A stretch of 64,000 nucleotides of DNA from Auriscalpium vulgare (lineage: Eukaryota; Basidiomycota; Agaricomycetes; Russulales; Auriscalpiaceae): positions 1,426,001-1,490,000 of the forward strand of contig JAHBBC010000008.1 in assembly GCA_019915015.1 (NCBI GenBank). The letters are read 5' to 3'. Both the position numbers and the translations under genes were made by a program. Position 1 is the stretch's first letter, and the number at the start of each line of letters is the position of its first letter. Under the pieces are notes generated by a model. The model worked only from the letters and a program-made list of their open reading frames with translations. It was not told the DNA's origin and ran no database searches. Below are positions 18,021-27,226 of the stretch, in pieces.

Positions 18021-21000
18021 CGCGAGCCTCGCTCTACTGTCGGGACGGTCGCCGTCGCTTGAGTGTTGGGATCGGTGATCGTGATGGTCTGTCGCTCATC
18101 GACAAAGTTGCGGACTATACTCCCAGTGAGGACGTCGAAGGGCCTCCCTAGCAGGATGTCGTAGGCCGGAGAACGTATGACGTGTATCTGTACGTAGAGC
18201 GTGATGTCGCCTAGCTTTAGCGCTACGTTGCGGGCTAGCCCGAGGGATTTGTCAATCGAGCCATTGGCGGAAAGCATGTCCAGTGTGATCGCGGGATCAT
18301 ATGCCAGGCCGAGAAAATGACAAACGTCTTCGGACATGGAGATGACCTGCGACCCTGGATCCAGGATAGCCTCAATGTGCGCTTGGTTATCCACCAAGGG
18401 CAGGACCGCTCGCAATGCCGATGACTCTTTTGCGACCACCAGCGGGGCCGGTTTCTCGGCCGAGGCACTCATCAACGTCAGCATCGGGTCGGAGAGCACC
18501 AGCGACCCGCGAGGCGGCACCGCTGGCTGGCTCTGTATGGCCTGCAAGAACGACGACGGCATGTGCGAGGTGTATCCCCGCGCTCGATCTCTCTCCTGCT
18601 CGCGCTCTTCCTCGTACAAGTCGCCGGGTAGGTCCGACCACTCCTTGGTAGGCCCTTCCCCTTCCGCTACGACCGTGTGTAGGACCGCTACTGGGGAGTC
18701 CCCGCTGGACAGTACCGGGGCCGCTATGCGTCGCGGGGTGATAGCGTATCGCAACTGGGAACGTACTTCTGGCGCCAGCGACAGTAACTCGCTCTGTGTC
18801 AGAGTGACGGAAGTCTCCATCGCGCGGCCGTAGACTTCCTTCGCGACTTCCTCACTATGGATGGGCGTGTCCTTGGTATAGGCGGCGACTGGTTTCTTCC
18901 CTTTGTCTGGTCGGGACGCGTCCCCGACGGGTATGTAGGTTGCGTCGGGTACGGAGGCGAAAGGATGGATGGGTTCCGGCTCTATCTCCTCGGGGTCCTT
19001 CTCGACTGTCGGCTCACCCTCGCTCTCTTCCCTCGCCGCTTCCGCACCCTCTGGACCTTCGGGCACCGCGAACGTAACCTTCGGCCGCTTTGCCGTGAAT
19101 TTCGACGGAGATATGACCACCTCAGGGACTAGCCTCTTGGATCGCACTCTCTCCCCGGGCAGCGGACCGATTGGTGGCGGTAACTCTCCGTTGCGAATCG
19201 CTGCCTCCCTTCGGGCCCGGCCGGCGTTCCTCTGCTCCTTCATGAGGGTTAATACCGCCATCTCTTGACGCAACTCCTCGAGTCGCTCGTCGTCCGTCAA
19301 TGGCGGGATTAACTGGATGAGCCCGGCGACCGGCTGGTCGCGCGCAGGTCGGAGCGGGTAGTCGGTGACGGCGATGGGACCTGTCGATGCCAACATCATT
19401 GTTTCCGTCGCGTTGCCCGCGACTCTGGCCGCGACGTCGGCGCGCAGCCCGGACGGGTCCGTGCGATAATATTCGTCTACCCTCGCTTGAATCGGGCCTA
19501 GCCCAAATGGCACTGGCCTGCCGCTCTTGAGTACCACCTGGTTCATCTCGTTGCGTACCACCCGCCCCGTCGCTATGTAGTCTTGCAGGACGAGGCATTC
19601 GCGGATGAAGTGCTCGGGACCGTTGCAGAACGAGCACCTGGCGCCATCCTGTCCCGGGGCCGGGCGAGGACGATCGAAACGAGCGGCCGACGCCATCATC
19701 GGGCCCGGTGGCCCGCGCGTGTACGCCGACGGCTGCGGGCCTGCGTTACTCATCCCCATCGCATCGGCTCTCCCCGCGCTATACGCTTTCGCGATCTGCT
19801 CGGCCGCCTTCTCCATCAGAGCGGCAAACTGCTCGACCTTGATCGCAGGTTCTTCCGCCTTGACGGCCACGGGTTGGGACAAGTCGGCCAGACCCGCGGG
19901 GACGCTGAGCCCTGCCGATCGCGGGGTGCTCGACGTGCCGTGCAGCACGTACCGCGCCGCTTCCACTATTTGGTCCATCGGGTACGGGCCGTCGCGATCG
20001 TGGTCGGGATACTTCAGCTGCAGCCGCTGCTCTATCCTATCTTGCAGTCCCTTCTGAAATCCACGCAAGAAAGTGTAGTCGCGGTCACGCTCGGAGATAC
20101 GCTGCCGCCCTATAAGAAACTGGGAGATCGCGTAGAAACCGCGATAGTATTCCCCAACGTCGCCAATGGTCGTGACGCCTCGGCGGGCTGTCTCGGCGAC
20201 GAGCTGATCGAGGTCGCCCATCGTGTATTTGCGCTCCTCGTCCGCTCCGGGGTATAGCGCTATGATCGCGGTCACGAACTCTTCGAACGTCGCATTGCCC
20301 GCGTACTGGGGTCGGCTTTGCCACTGGTCTGCTGTAAGGACGTCCAGGTATCGCGTGGCGTGCTCCTTCTTCTCCTGGTCCTGGCCGTCCTCGATACCCG
20401 CCCGCGTGAACAAGTGCCTCAACTCCGCGAAATAGCGTTGCAGCTCGCGCGGCTTAAGATTGTCGAACTTAGGGGCTTGGCGGTCGCCACGGGTAGGCAT
20501 CGGAGTGGCCATGGTCGTGCGACGGGGTAAACGCGATAACGGAGTACTGGATTGCGATGTGGGAGAAACTGGTCGGGAAACCTGTGCGGCCGCTCCACGC
20601 CCGTCTCCTGATAAACCTCCGTGCGTTCCGACGTTTCCGCGGTCGGAAGCCAAGCGGTCGCTGTCGGAAGGCACCTGTGCCTCGTCTCGGTCCTCATCAA
20701 TCAGCGCAGCCACTTCGGGCTCCGATTCCGACGGGGTAAGCTCCGGCGACGACCATTGTCGCATCGCTCCGCCAGTCAGCAACTCGATCGACGCCTCATT
20801 GACGTCCAGGAGCTCCTGATGGAGGGACCGTCTACCATCCCAACCGTGCTCCGACTCCTCCGATTGGACAGGGCCTGCCTCCGCGTTTTGATCGCCGGGA
20901 GCCTCGCCCGCAGCATCCCCGTCGTTCTCGGGTGCTGCGTCCGACACACCCGATGCCTCGCCGTCGTCGTTTTCGTTGTCGCCCTCGGCGCCTTCAGCGC

Positions 21001-21157
21001 TGGAAGTCGCGCGCTCTTCGTCCGACGCCCCACCTTCCGACGATGCGAGGTGTCCTGGCATGGACTCCGCCCGCTGACTGGTCGAGTACTCCGACGGGGC
21101 CGATCGGGGCGGTGCGCGTCGAGTGGGCTCTACGATAACCCTCGCCTTTGGTGCCAT
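17975..21157 (-). CDS. Gag-protease polyprotein of the 14.4-kb element
   Basis: 1,060 residues from an ATG 50 nt inside the 5' LTR. The N-terminal 230 residues are acidic and low-complexity. A Ty3-type capsid region follows (about 240-400: FDNLKPRELQRYF through FLRGFQKGL). A CCHC knuckle (C-x2-C-x4-H-x4-C, CSFCNGPEHFIREC) binds nucleic acid. A retropepsin domain near the end has its active-site Asp at residue 933 in ILDPGSQ, where Pro replaces the Thr of the usual DTG, and the family's ILLGRPF near 1002-1008. It would build the particle and cleave the polyprotein. The frame ends in a 46-nt or longer overlap with pol, which is one base back. Confidence 0.9.
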   Translation of the reverse strand: MAPKARVIVEPTRRAPPRSAPSEYSTSQRAESMPGHLASSEGGASDEERATSSAEGAEGDNENDDGEASGVSDAAPENDGDAAGEAPGDQNAEAGPVQSEESEHGWDGRRSLHQELLDVNEASIELLTGGAMRQWSSPELTPSESEPEVAALIDEDRDEAQVPSDSDRLASDRGNVGTHGGLSGDGRGAAAQVSRPVSPTSQSSTPLSRLPRRTTMATPMPTRGDRQAPKFDNLKPRELQRYFAELRHLFTRAGIEDGQDQEKKEHATRYLDVLTADQWQSRPQYAGNATFEEFVTAIIALYPGADEERKYTMGDLDQLVAETARRGVTTIGDVGEYYRGFYAISQFLIGRQRISERDRDYTFLRGFQKGLQDRIEQRLQLKYPDHDRDGPYPMDQIVEAARYVLHGTSSTPRSAGLSVPAGLADLSQPVAVKAEEPAIKVEQFAALMEKAAEQIAKAYSAGRADAMGMSNAGPQPSAYTRGPPGPMMASAARFDRPRPAPGQDGARCSFCNGPEHFIRECLVLQDYIATGRVVRNEMNQVVLKSGRPVPFGLGPIQARVDEYYRTDPSGLRADVAARVAGNATETMMLASTGPIAVTDYPLRPARDQPVAGLIQLIPPLTDDERLEELRQEMAVLTLMKEQRNAGRARREAAIRNGELPPPIGPLPGERVRSKRLVPEVVISPSKFTAKRPKVTFAVPEGPEGAEAAREESEGEPTVEKDPEEIEPEPIHPFASVPDATYIPVGDASRPDKGKKPVAAYTKDTPIHSEEVAKEVYGRAMETSVTLTQSELLSLAPEVRSQLRYAITPRRIAAPVLSSGDSPVAVLHTVVAEGEGPTKEWSDLPGDLYEEEREQERDRARGYTSHMPSSFLQAIQSQPAVPPRGSLVLSDPMLTLMSASAEKPAPLVVAKESSALRAVLPLVDNQAHIEAILDPGSQVISMSEDVCHFLGLAYDPAITLDMLSANGSIDKSLGLARNVALKLGDITLYVQIHVIRSPAYDILLGRPFDVLTGSIVRNFVDERQTITITDPNTQATATVPTVERGSRCIVQSAGERRDFRL
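17984..17990 (-). other. candidate -1 frameshift site GGATTTT
   Basis: In the overlap of gag and pol the minus strand reads G GAT TTT in the gag register, 6 nt before the gag TAG. Slipping back one base gives the pol frame. GGATTTT is, as far as I know, used for -1 shifting in some fungal totiviruses. No other good heptamer is seen in the roughly 120-nt overlap. Confidence 0.45.
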
Positions 21158-21190
21158 CGGGTTGCTGAGCGGTTGACACTAGCCCCCTCG

Positions 21191-21202
21191 CGGTGGGCTC
21201 CA
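21191..21202 (-). other. probable primer binding site
   Basis: Four bases inside the 5' LTR the minus strand reads TGGAGCCCACCGCG. It begins TGG, the complement of a tRNA CCA end, as expected for minus-strand priming. I could not assign the tRNA. Confidence 0.5.
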
Positions 21203-21206
21203 CAAA

Positions 21207-22059
21207 TGATGAGATGAACCCTGGGGGAGGCCCCGGGAACGTCGATAGAAATGGAGGGAGCGAGCAGCCAACCGCTGGCCCAAGAGGTAGTGGGTCGGAG
21301 GAAGAAACCCAAGATCGCGACCATGCCCCGAACAAACCACCCAGGGCCCCGCGGGTCCTGCCCTCGCCCTGCGGCCCTCTCTCTCTCTCTCTCTCTCTCC
21401 GCTCCCGTCCGACCGTCGCACGTTGCGTCTCTTCCCACACTATTCGGTGCGACCCTCCCGTCTGTCGCCGCCGGTCCGTCCTAGTTGCGGAGTCGCCCTT
21501 GCCGTCCGACCGTCCGACCTGTGTCCCCGCGCTTGTACCGTCCGAGTCGCTATCCTGGAATATAAACGTCAGTCATAAAACCTACCACACTGTATCACTC
21601 CAGTCTGTGGTTGAGTCGGGGCAGCGTAGCCCGTGGTATCGCAAAGGTGGCGCGACCTGGATGTCGCTACGGCTTCCTGGTTTAAGGCATCGTGTCGGGC
21701 TGGTCTGGCGGTGTCGCGTCGTGCGGTGCTCTCTGTGAAGCAGGAACGAAAGGTGTAGTCTCGGGTGTAGGCCCAAGGTCCAAAAGTGTCCCTACAACAA
21801 GTCGAATCGCGTCTATATACCGCTGCTTCGTCAGCTCTTCCCACGCGTCTGCGCTCCTACGCGTCCTACCAAGTTCCGCGCCCGACCGTTCCGACTCCCT
21901 ACCTCGGCTCTCCGTCTCCTCCCCAGACGCTCGCTCGCTTTGTGCTGTCCCGTGGTCGTGCCGGTGCCGCGACGCCTGTGGGGCGTCTCGGGGGTGTGTG
22001 TCTTGGTGTAGCGGTGTGATTGGTCCGTTTCGGTGCCTGTAGCGCTGCGGGTCCCATCA
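21207..22059 (-). repeat. 5' LTR of the 14.4-kb element
   Basis: 853 bp with TGATG/CATCA ends, followed by ACGC. In the element's sense a GGTATATAGAC TATA-like box lies about 240 nt into the LTR (21814-21819), a plausible promoter for the genomic RNA. Confidence 0.92.
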
Positions 22060-22293
22060 ACGCATTCCAACCATCACCTCTGATTGCACACCTCCCTACT
22101 CTCATCGGAGACGCGCTCTGATCATCTTCGGGAGCCTGGCACTCGCTCGTACACATTGCAGTACCCTCTTCAGCGCTCAAGGGATCTGGTACTATCTGAC
22201 ACATTACCACTATACTACATGTGGGTGCCCATCATCGCTGTGCATGAACTTGCTCAGCAACATTGTGCATTGCTCCGTGAAACATGGACTCAA
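22060..22293. other. right flank of the LTR element
   Basis: Continues the sequence interrupted at 7635. Only a short minus-strand frame is present; nothing recognised. Confidence 0.4.
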
Positions 22294-22368
22294 CCATGCC
22301 CCAATTAATACCTGGCCGGCCTCGCTCGCATGCTTGCACAGGCCGCCAGGTATTAATCAGGGGCATGG
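22294..22368. repeat. 75-bp inverted repeat
   Basis: Arms of about 29 nt (CCATGCCCC...ATTAATACCTGG...GGCCT and its complement) are separated by a loop of about 17 nt. The DNA could form a long hairpin. Possibly a tiny foldback element. Confidence 0.6.
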
Positions 22369-22539
22369 TCTGCAGTTCAATTTCTGATAGAAACACTTAT
22401 ATGTACTTCACTCCGCGTAGTACTTTGGCTAGAGCTCAGACATGATATGATTTCTGGATGCACGAATGGGGAGGTGACAGACTTAGATGCTTTGAAAAGC
22501 CTAGAGGAATAGTCTATAACATATGTATTGATGTATATA

Positions 22540-22630
22540 TTGTCAATGGCTCTGTAGTCTAGTGGTATCTGCACTGTATAGTCTTCAAAACTTGGAGGTT
22601 TGCAGTTCAATTCCTGTTATAAACAGTTTT
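22540..22630 (+). repeat. tRNA-like (SINE-like) segment with pol III boxes
   Basis: A perfect A box (TAGTCTAGTGG, 22555-22565) and B box (GTTCAATTC, 22605-22613) are spaced as in a tRNA. No good cloverleaf could be closed, so a tRNA relic or SINE head is more likely than a tRNA gene. The B-box end recurs at about 22370-22395. Confidence 0.45.
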
Positions 22631-22954
22631 GAAAAGATTGGTAATCGAGTCCGGGTAGTACAGTAGCCGGAGTAGAGAGGAATGACGTAGTTTCCGAGTG
22701 CACTTGTGCTGTGCATCCGAGACTGACGTCATGGGATCAAGCGTGGGAATTATTTACCGGAAATGGCAATTATGGAGCATTTTCTTCTGACTTCAGAGCC
22801 ACTGAAATTATGTGCATATCTATTCTAGTTAGCTTAAAAAATGCGAAATACTGTCTGAAACGGGAGTCTTTTGAAGTGCGAAGAGGGGGAATTGTGTTTG
22901 CTAGGGAAATTGGACCGTGTGAACAAATAGCTATATATGGGGGGGAAGATGAAA

Positions 22955-23020
22955 GTTGCATGGGGGTCCAAAAACCGCGACTGGTGCTTACATAAGAAAC
23001 GATTCAAGGGAATCGTAACA
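22955..23020 (-). repeat. end of a MITE related to the one at 28685-29192
   Basis: The segment GTTGCATGGG...TTACATAAGAAACGATTC...GGAATCGTA matches, in reverse orientation, the left end of the MITE inside the DDE transposase. The other end of this copy was not found. Confidence 0.5.
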
Positions 23021-24718
23021 CCACTGAGCGCTGAGCGCCTAGCTATCCTATTTGCATCGCATCGTCCGACGGTTCACCACAAGTACGCGCGTCCGCCACC
23101 CGGATGTTCGCGATAGGAATGGCAGGCGTCCGCCACGCAGGCCGTGGGCCCGAATAGCTCACAACACCTTTCACCTCAGATCAGAGGAGCTTCACTGCGA
23201 CGAGAACAGCGTCGCGCCGGGCCTGGGACATCTGGTATGCGCGCCTGCGGCAGTGCTGAAGCCCAGAATAAACTGGGCCGGAGCAAAGCCTCCTCTCTGA
23301 ACAGTGCACGAGATTCGCCGGCGAAGCACTTACTTAGAAAGATAACCCCGGCCCTGCCTGTTGCGTGCCCTACGGGCCGCAGCTGCGCCCGCATATGCAA
23401 GTACAATGGAAAAAAACGTTATATTGGGGTTGGCGGTAGCCTGCGTAGGAGAGCTAGGGATGATAGACTGAGACGATGCGATTTTGCTGCAATCTGAGAC
23501 GCGACGGGGCGGACGGCGTGGGCGACGGATTTGAGCACAAACAGTACTGGACGACCCGGCCCGTAGGACATGGCTCGGTCTGCATTGACGTCACTGCGCG
23601 CTTGACCACGCCCGACATGTGTACGCGTTATCAATGTTCGTCGCCAGTGCCGGTAAGTATCGTTGGACATTGTGAAAATGCAGCCTAGCGAAAGAGATCA
23701 GTAACATTTTAAAGTCCGGGAACGTACAGGTGGCTGCGTTCCCGAGAGCGAGAGGAGTCGACTCTGTGCGTCTGCAAATCAAAGGGTGCACGCTGAAATA
23801 CAAGAATGCTAAAACGACGCTACAGAGCGTCAGAAAGAGACGGCTCAAGGTGAGGAGGGTACACGTACGGAGGTGACACGGTGCTGCCTCTGCGCCGGGT
23901 GCGCCCTGGCCGTCTCTAGCGCAGAGAGCTCGCACTGCTCGCGCATGCCACTCCGCCCATCCCAATCCACGCAAATCCACGGATTCACCACCACTGGTAT
24001 CAAGAAGAATGGGTCAGAGTGTAAGCAAGTGGAGGCCATAGGGACGCACCGGGTCGCCTCGAGCTGTGATTGATGTCTGGCGCGCGCGGCGTGGACGGAT
24101 CGCAGCTAATGGCCCACACGAGGTCCTTCTTCATAGTGCGCGGGTGCAGCAATTTGACGTGAACGCGGTATGCGGAGGAACACGGGACAACGAGGGCGAC
24201 AGTGTCACTGTCCAGGGCGGGTGGACATGGCTTGCCGTGCGCGGTCGGCGAGAAAGCGGACAAGCGACACCGTCGCGCAGGCAGGCGACAAGCGGCAGGC
24301 GCACGGTGGGACCTATGAACGAATCGAATATCAATCTAGGATTAGATGAGTATGGTCCAGAGGAGTCGGACAGCAGGATAGGAGCTATAAGGCGTACGCA
24401 AGTCGGTGACGACACGCACGAGGCGAGTCGAACAAGTAAACATGGGAAACAAATTAGCACATAGCGACACTCTGCGAAGACGCGCACCCACCTGGCATTA
24501 CGGTGCCTCTTTAGCGCATGCTTCCGCGAAAAGGTAGAGCATTAGGTGCGAGAGACAGGATAGATGAAACAAAGGCGACTCGATGTCCGTTTACAAGAGT
24601 TGAATAGGAAATCTGTGAGATGCGACAGTGAGCGAGACGAAAGAAAGAGTCAGAGAGATCTAGAGAGGCCAGAGCGACCGCGAAATACGCAAAGAAGTAA
24701 ACATGCACGGAATGCCGA

Positions 24719-24777
24719 CGCTGGGGTAGACGCTTCGTGATCTCGACTGTCGAGATCACAAAGCGTCTACCCCAGCG
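24719..24777. repeat. 59-bp near-perfect hairpin
   Basis: Two 28-nt arms (CGCTGGGGTAGACGCTT... and its complement) match at 27 of 28 positions, with a 3-nt loop. It lies in the 2.2-kb stretch absent upstream of F-box gene 2. Confidence 0.75.
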
Positions 24778-24792
24778 CTTGCGCGACGTCGC

Positions 24793-25140
24793 GTGACTAT
24801 GTTCAACAGCAAACAACGAAACGAAACAGCTGGTCAGAAGGCTCACCGTTCGCAGCCCATCCTGCGTTGCCGTTCTCTTGCGCATTTTTACCCCGACCTT
24901 GATACTGAACTCCTCCTCGCAGCCTCGGCGTCCCACCGTGTCTTGAGGTATCGTCCACGCGGACGTTCTCCTGCACGAAGGGACAGCATGTACACCTCAG
25001 TGCGGGGTGGGTCCCTGTTGTACCCAGCCGGCGATGGGGCCATGGCCGTAGATTACTGGGTATACGGGAACGTCTGGGCGCGCCTAACAGACGCCCTGAT
25101 GCAGCCGGGAGTAGAGGCGATCGTTTTTGTAGATATCTGA
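24793..25140 (+). pseudogene. coding-like relic of unknown origin
   Basis: 115-residue frame, not recognised. The last third (AVDYWVYGNVWARLTDALM) looks coding, and similar-looking sequence (AFNEIERAFSYLFNQRM) continues past the TGA in the same frame. This suggests a broken gene or a missed intron. Confidence 0.25.
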
Positions 25141-27226
25141 GCGTTTAATGAGATTGAGAGAGCGTTTAGCTACCTCTTCAATCAGAGAATGGAAGCGAGA
25201 GGACTGACCTGTGCACCCGACTTCCCTCGCTGTACCCATTCATCAAGTTTCTGGCTTCATCGCGGATAATTCGACTCATCGGAACCCAATGGCCATCAGG
25301 ACTGCAGATTTGTCACTTCAACGCGCGGAGAAAAAATGTTGAATTATGAATAAACAAGTACGATGCACGCGAGGCGAGTAGACGGATGCCGCTACAGACG
25401 ATGGGACCGTTGGGTGCCGCTGAGGGACAGGGATGCTGATGAGAAGCTAGGGCGCGAGACGAGGGAGCGGTTGATAAGGCAGCGGACGTACGACTGGGTG
25501 CTCGTCCACGTCACTAGCCCCATCCAATGCCAAATAAAATCTGCGGCCCCACCGCGTGGCGCAGCAGAGCAGCAGCTAGAAGGATTCGTCAGGCGGTGAG
25601 CGAACGTAAGGCACAGGGCACGGACCGAGGCGCGTCGAACTGGAGCTTCATGGCGAGCGCGCGCCGCTTGACCAGCTCGAAGCGTATAGCCCAATCGAGC
25701 GAGAGAAAAGCGACAGTGTCCGGAGAGAACAGACGGTGGCCGACGCGTGTACTGGAGATCAGCGCGAGTTGGTGCGAGCGGTGCTGCGATGGTGCTGTCG
25801 ATGACTAAAGGAAAAGGGTGACAGAGAAAGTAGAAAGGTCGTGTGGTGCATGCGTGATGCTTGTGATGTAGAGCAATGACTTTGTGCGTGGCTCGCCGGC
25901 TGCTGCTCGCGAGGGGTGATTCTTGAGGGCGTCGTGATATATGAGCAGGCGCGTTGTGTTCACTTTCGACGTCGAGCCGAGCGAGTGCTTTTTGGCCAGC
26001 TACCGCCATCGAAATGGCACCTCGCAGGTGTGGTGCGTTCCCTGAAAGCGAGGCACGTCAGATCGGATGTAAGCAGGGTTTCTCAGGATGCACCATCCAT
26101 TGTGTGACACGTGAATCCCAGGACGCTGACAACAGGTTCATGGTGTGAGATGAGGGCGAAGTGGTCAATGAGATAACAGACGAACACGAGCCCGCTTCCT
26201 GTGCCTCCGCCTTCTCCAGGATCATAGCGAGGGAGCGTAGGCCACCCACGTAACAAGAAGCCTGTATTCATCCCCCGTAGCACCAGCAGCAGCGGCACAG
26301 AGCTGCGTCAGACTGATAGGAAAGAGAAGGCGCAGAGGGACGCACTGGGGTCCGGTCTGCCTCGGGTTTGCCTCGGGTAAGCGCGCGCGGCTTCCACAGG
26401 TCGCAGCGCATGACCTAGTCGGGCCTGGTCTTGATAATGATGTGCTCTTATGCGCATTTGACGCGAAGGAGGACGGGGAGCAGGACATGGGTGGGTGTGC
26501 TGTTCAGAGGCCGAGTCACGCGTTGACCGTGCGTGCGCACTGCGACGTGCGAAAGTGGCGGCCCGGCCCGCGGTCGCCCCGGCGCTGCTGTGCCGCCGCG
26601 GCCGCGTCAGCTCGAACTCTCCCCCGAAACCAAGCCTGCCAGACTCCAGTTTTGCTACCGCTTATAATCCGTCAACGTCCTACCCCCATTTCTCTGCTAT
26701 CAATTTCCCTTGAAGCGCACGGCTGCAAGAACCTGCGATGGCCGCGGTCATCGATGCCAGGTGCGTGGCTTGTCGGTGTCGTTGGATCGGATCTGCCTAA
26801 CTAATATCACCTTGAAAGAATGGCACTAGATGGGAAAAGCCCCGACTCGTACTGGGCCGACGCTGCAGCGCGCAGGCTTGCGCAGCTCTCAGAAATTCAT
26901 GCGCACGACACCACTCCTACACCTATGACCCTATGGTGGGAGTCACGACTTTATGACAAATCTGGTGGCTGAAAAGTCGAGAGTTAATGGAGGCTGGTAA
27001 AAGTGCCCGATGCTGCTGAGAACCCACCAGTTAGTAGATTTAGATGTAGTGCGTCGAATGGTCGGGTCATCTTCTCGAGGCAAGAAATTTTGACTTTCTG
27101 ACCATGATTTGGCCGCCAAATACATCACGTGACTTCCATTTTCGGAAGGACGGGGTTCTCCATCACCGTCTGCTCATGCGCAGACGTGTCTCGTCGCGTT
27201 TTCAGTGCTACCAACCACTCCTCATT

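Larger units (their letters stand above)
7636..22059 (-). mobile_element. 14.4-kb Ty3-type LTR retrotransposon with antisense cargo genes
   Basis: 853-bp direct LTRs (7636-8488 and 21207-22059) start TGATG and end CATCA. They differ at one base that I could see (G at 7752 or close by versus A in the right copy). ACGC is duplicated on both sides (7632-7635 and 22060-22063). On the minus strand, gag-protease (21157-17975) and RT-RNase H-integrase (18020-14307) follow the Ty3/gypsy order. Beyond integrase, where such elements normally have only a short 3' region, lie 5.8 kb with three spliced genes on the plus strand (A, B, C). All frames are intact, so the element may still be mobile. Confidence 0.92.
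23021..26737. other. upstream region of F-box gene 1, partly duplicated upstream of gene 2
   Basis: 23,390-24,115 and 26,300-26,737 match 34,940-35,640 and 35,650-36,097 upstream of F-box gene 2. About 2.2 kb (roughly 24,118-26,300) is present here only, an insertion here or a deletion there. Apart from a hairpin and a coding-like relic, listed separately, nothing recognised. Confidence 0.55.

Noticed and set aside
22540..22630. Functional tRNA gene
   Set aside because: A and B boxes are good but no acceptor stem or clear anticodon arm can be formed.
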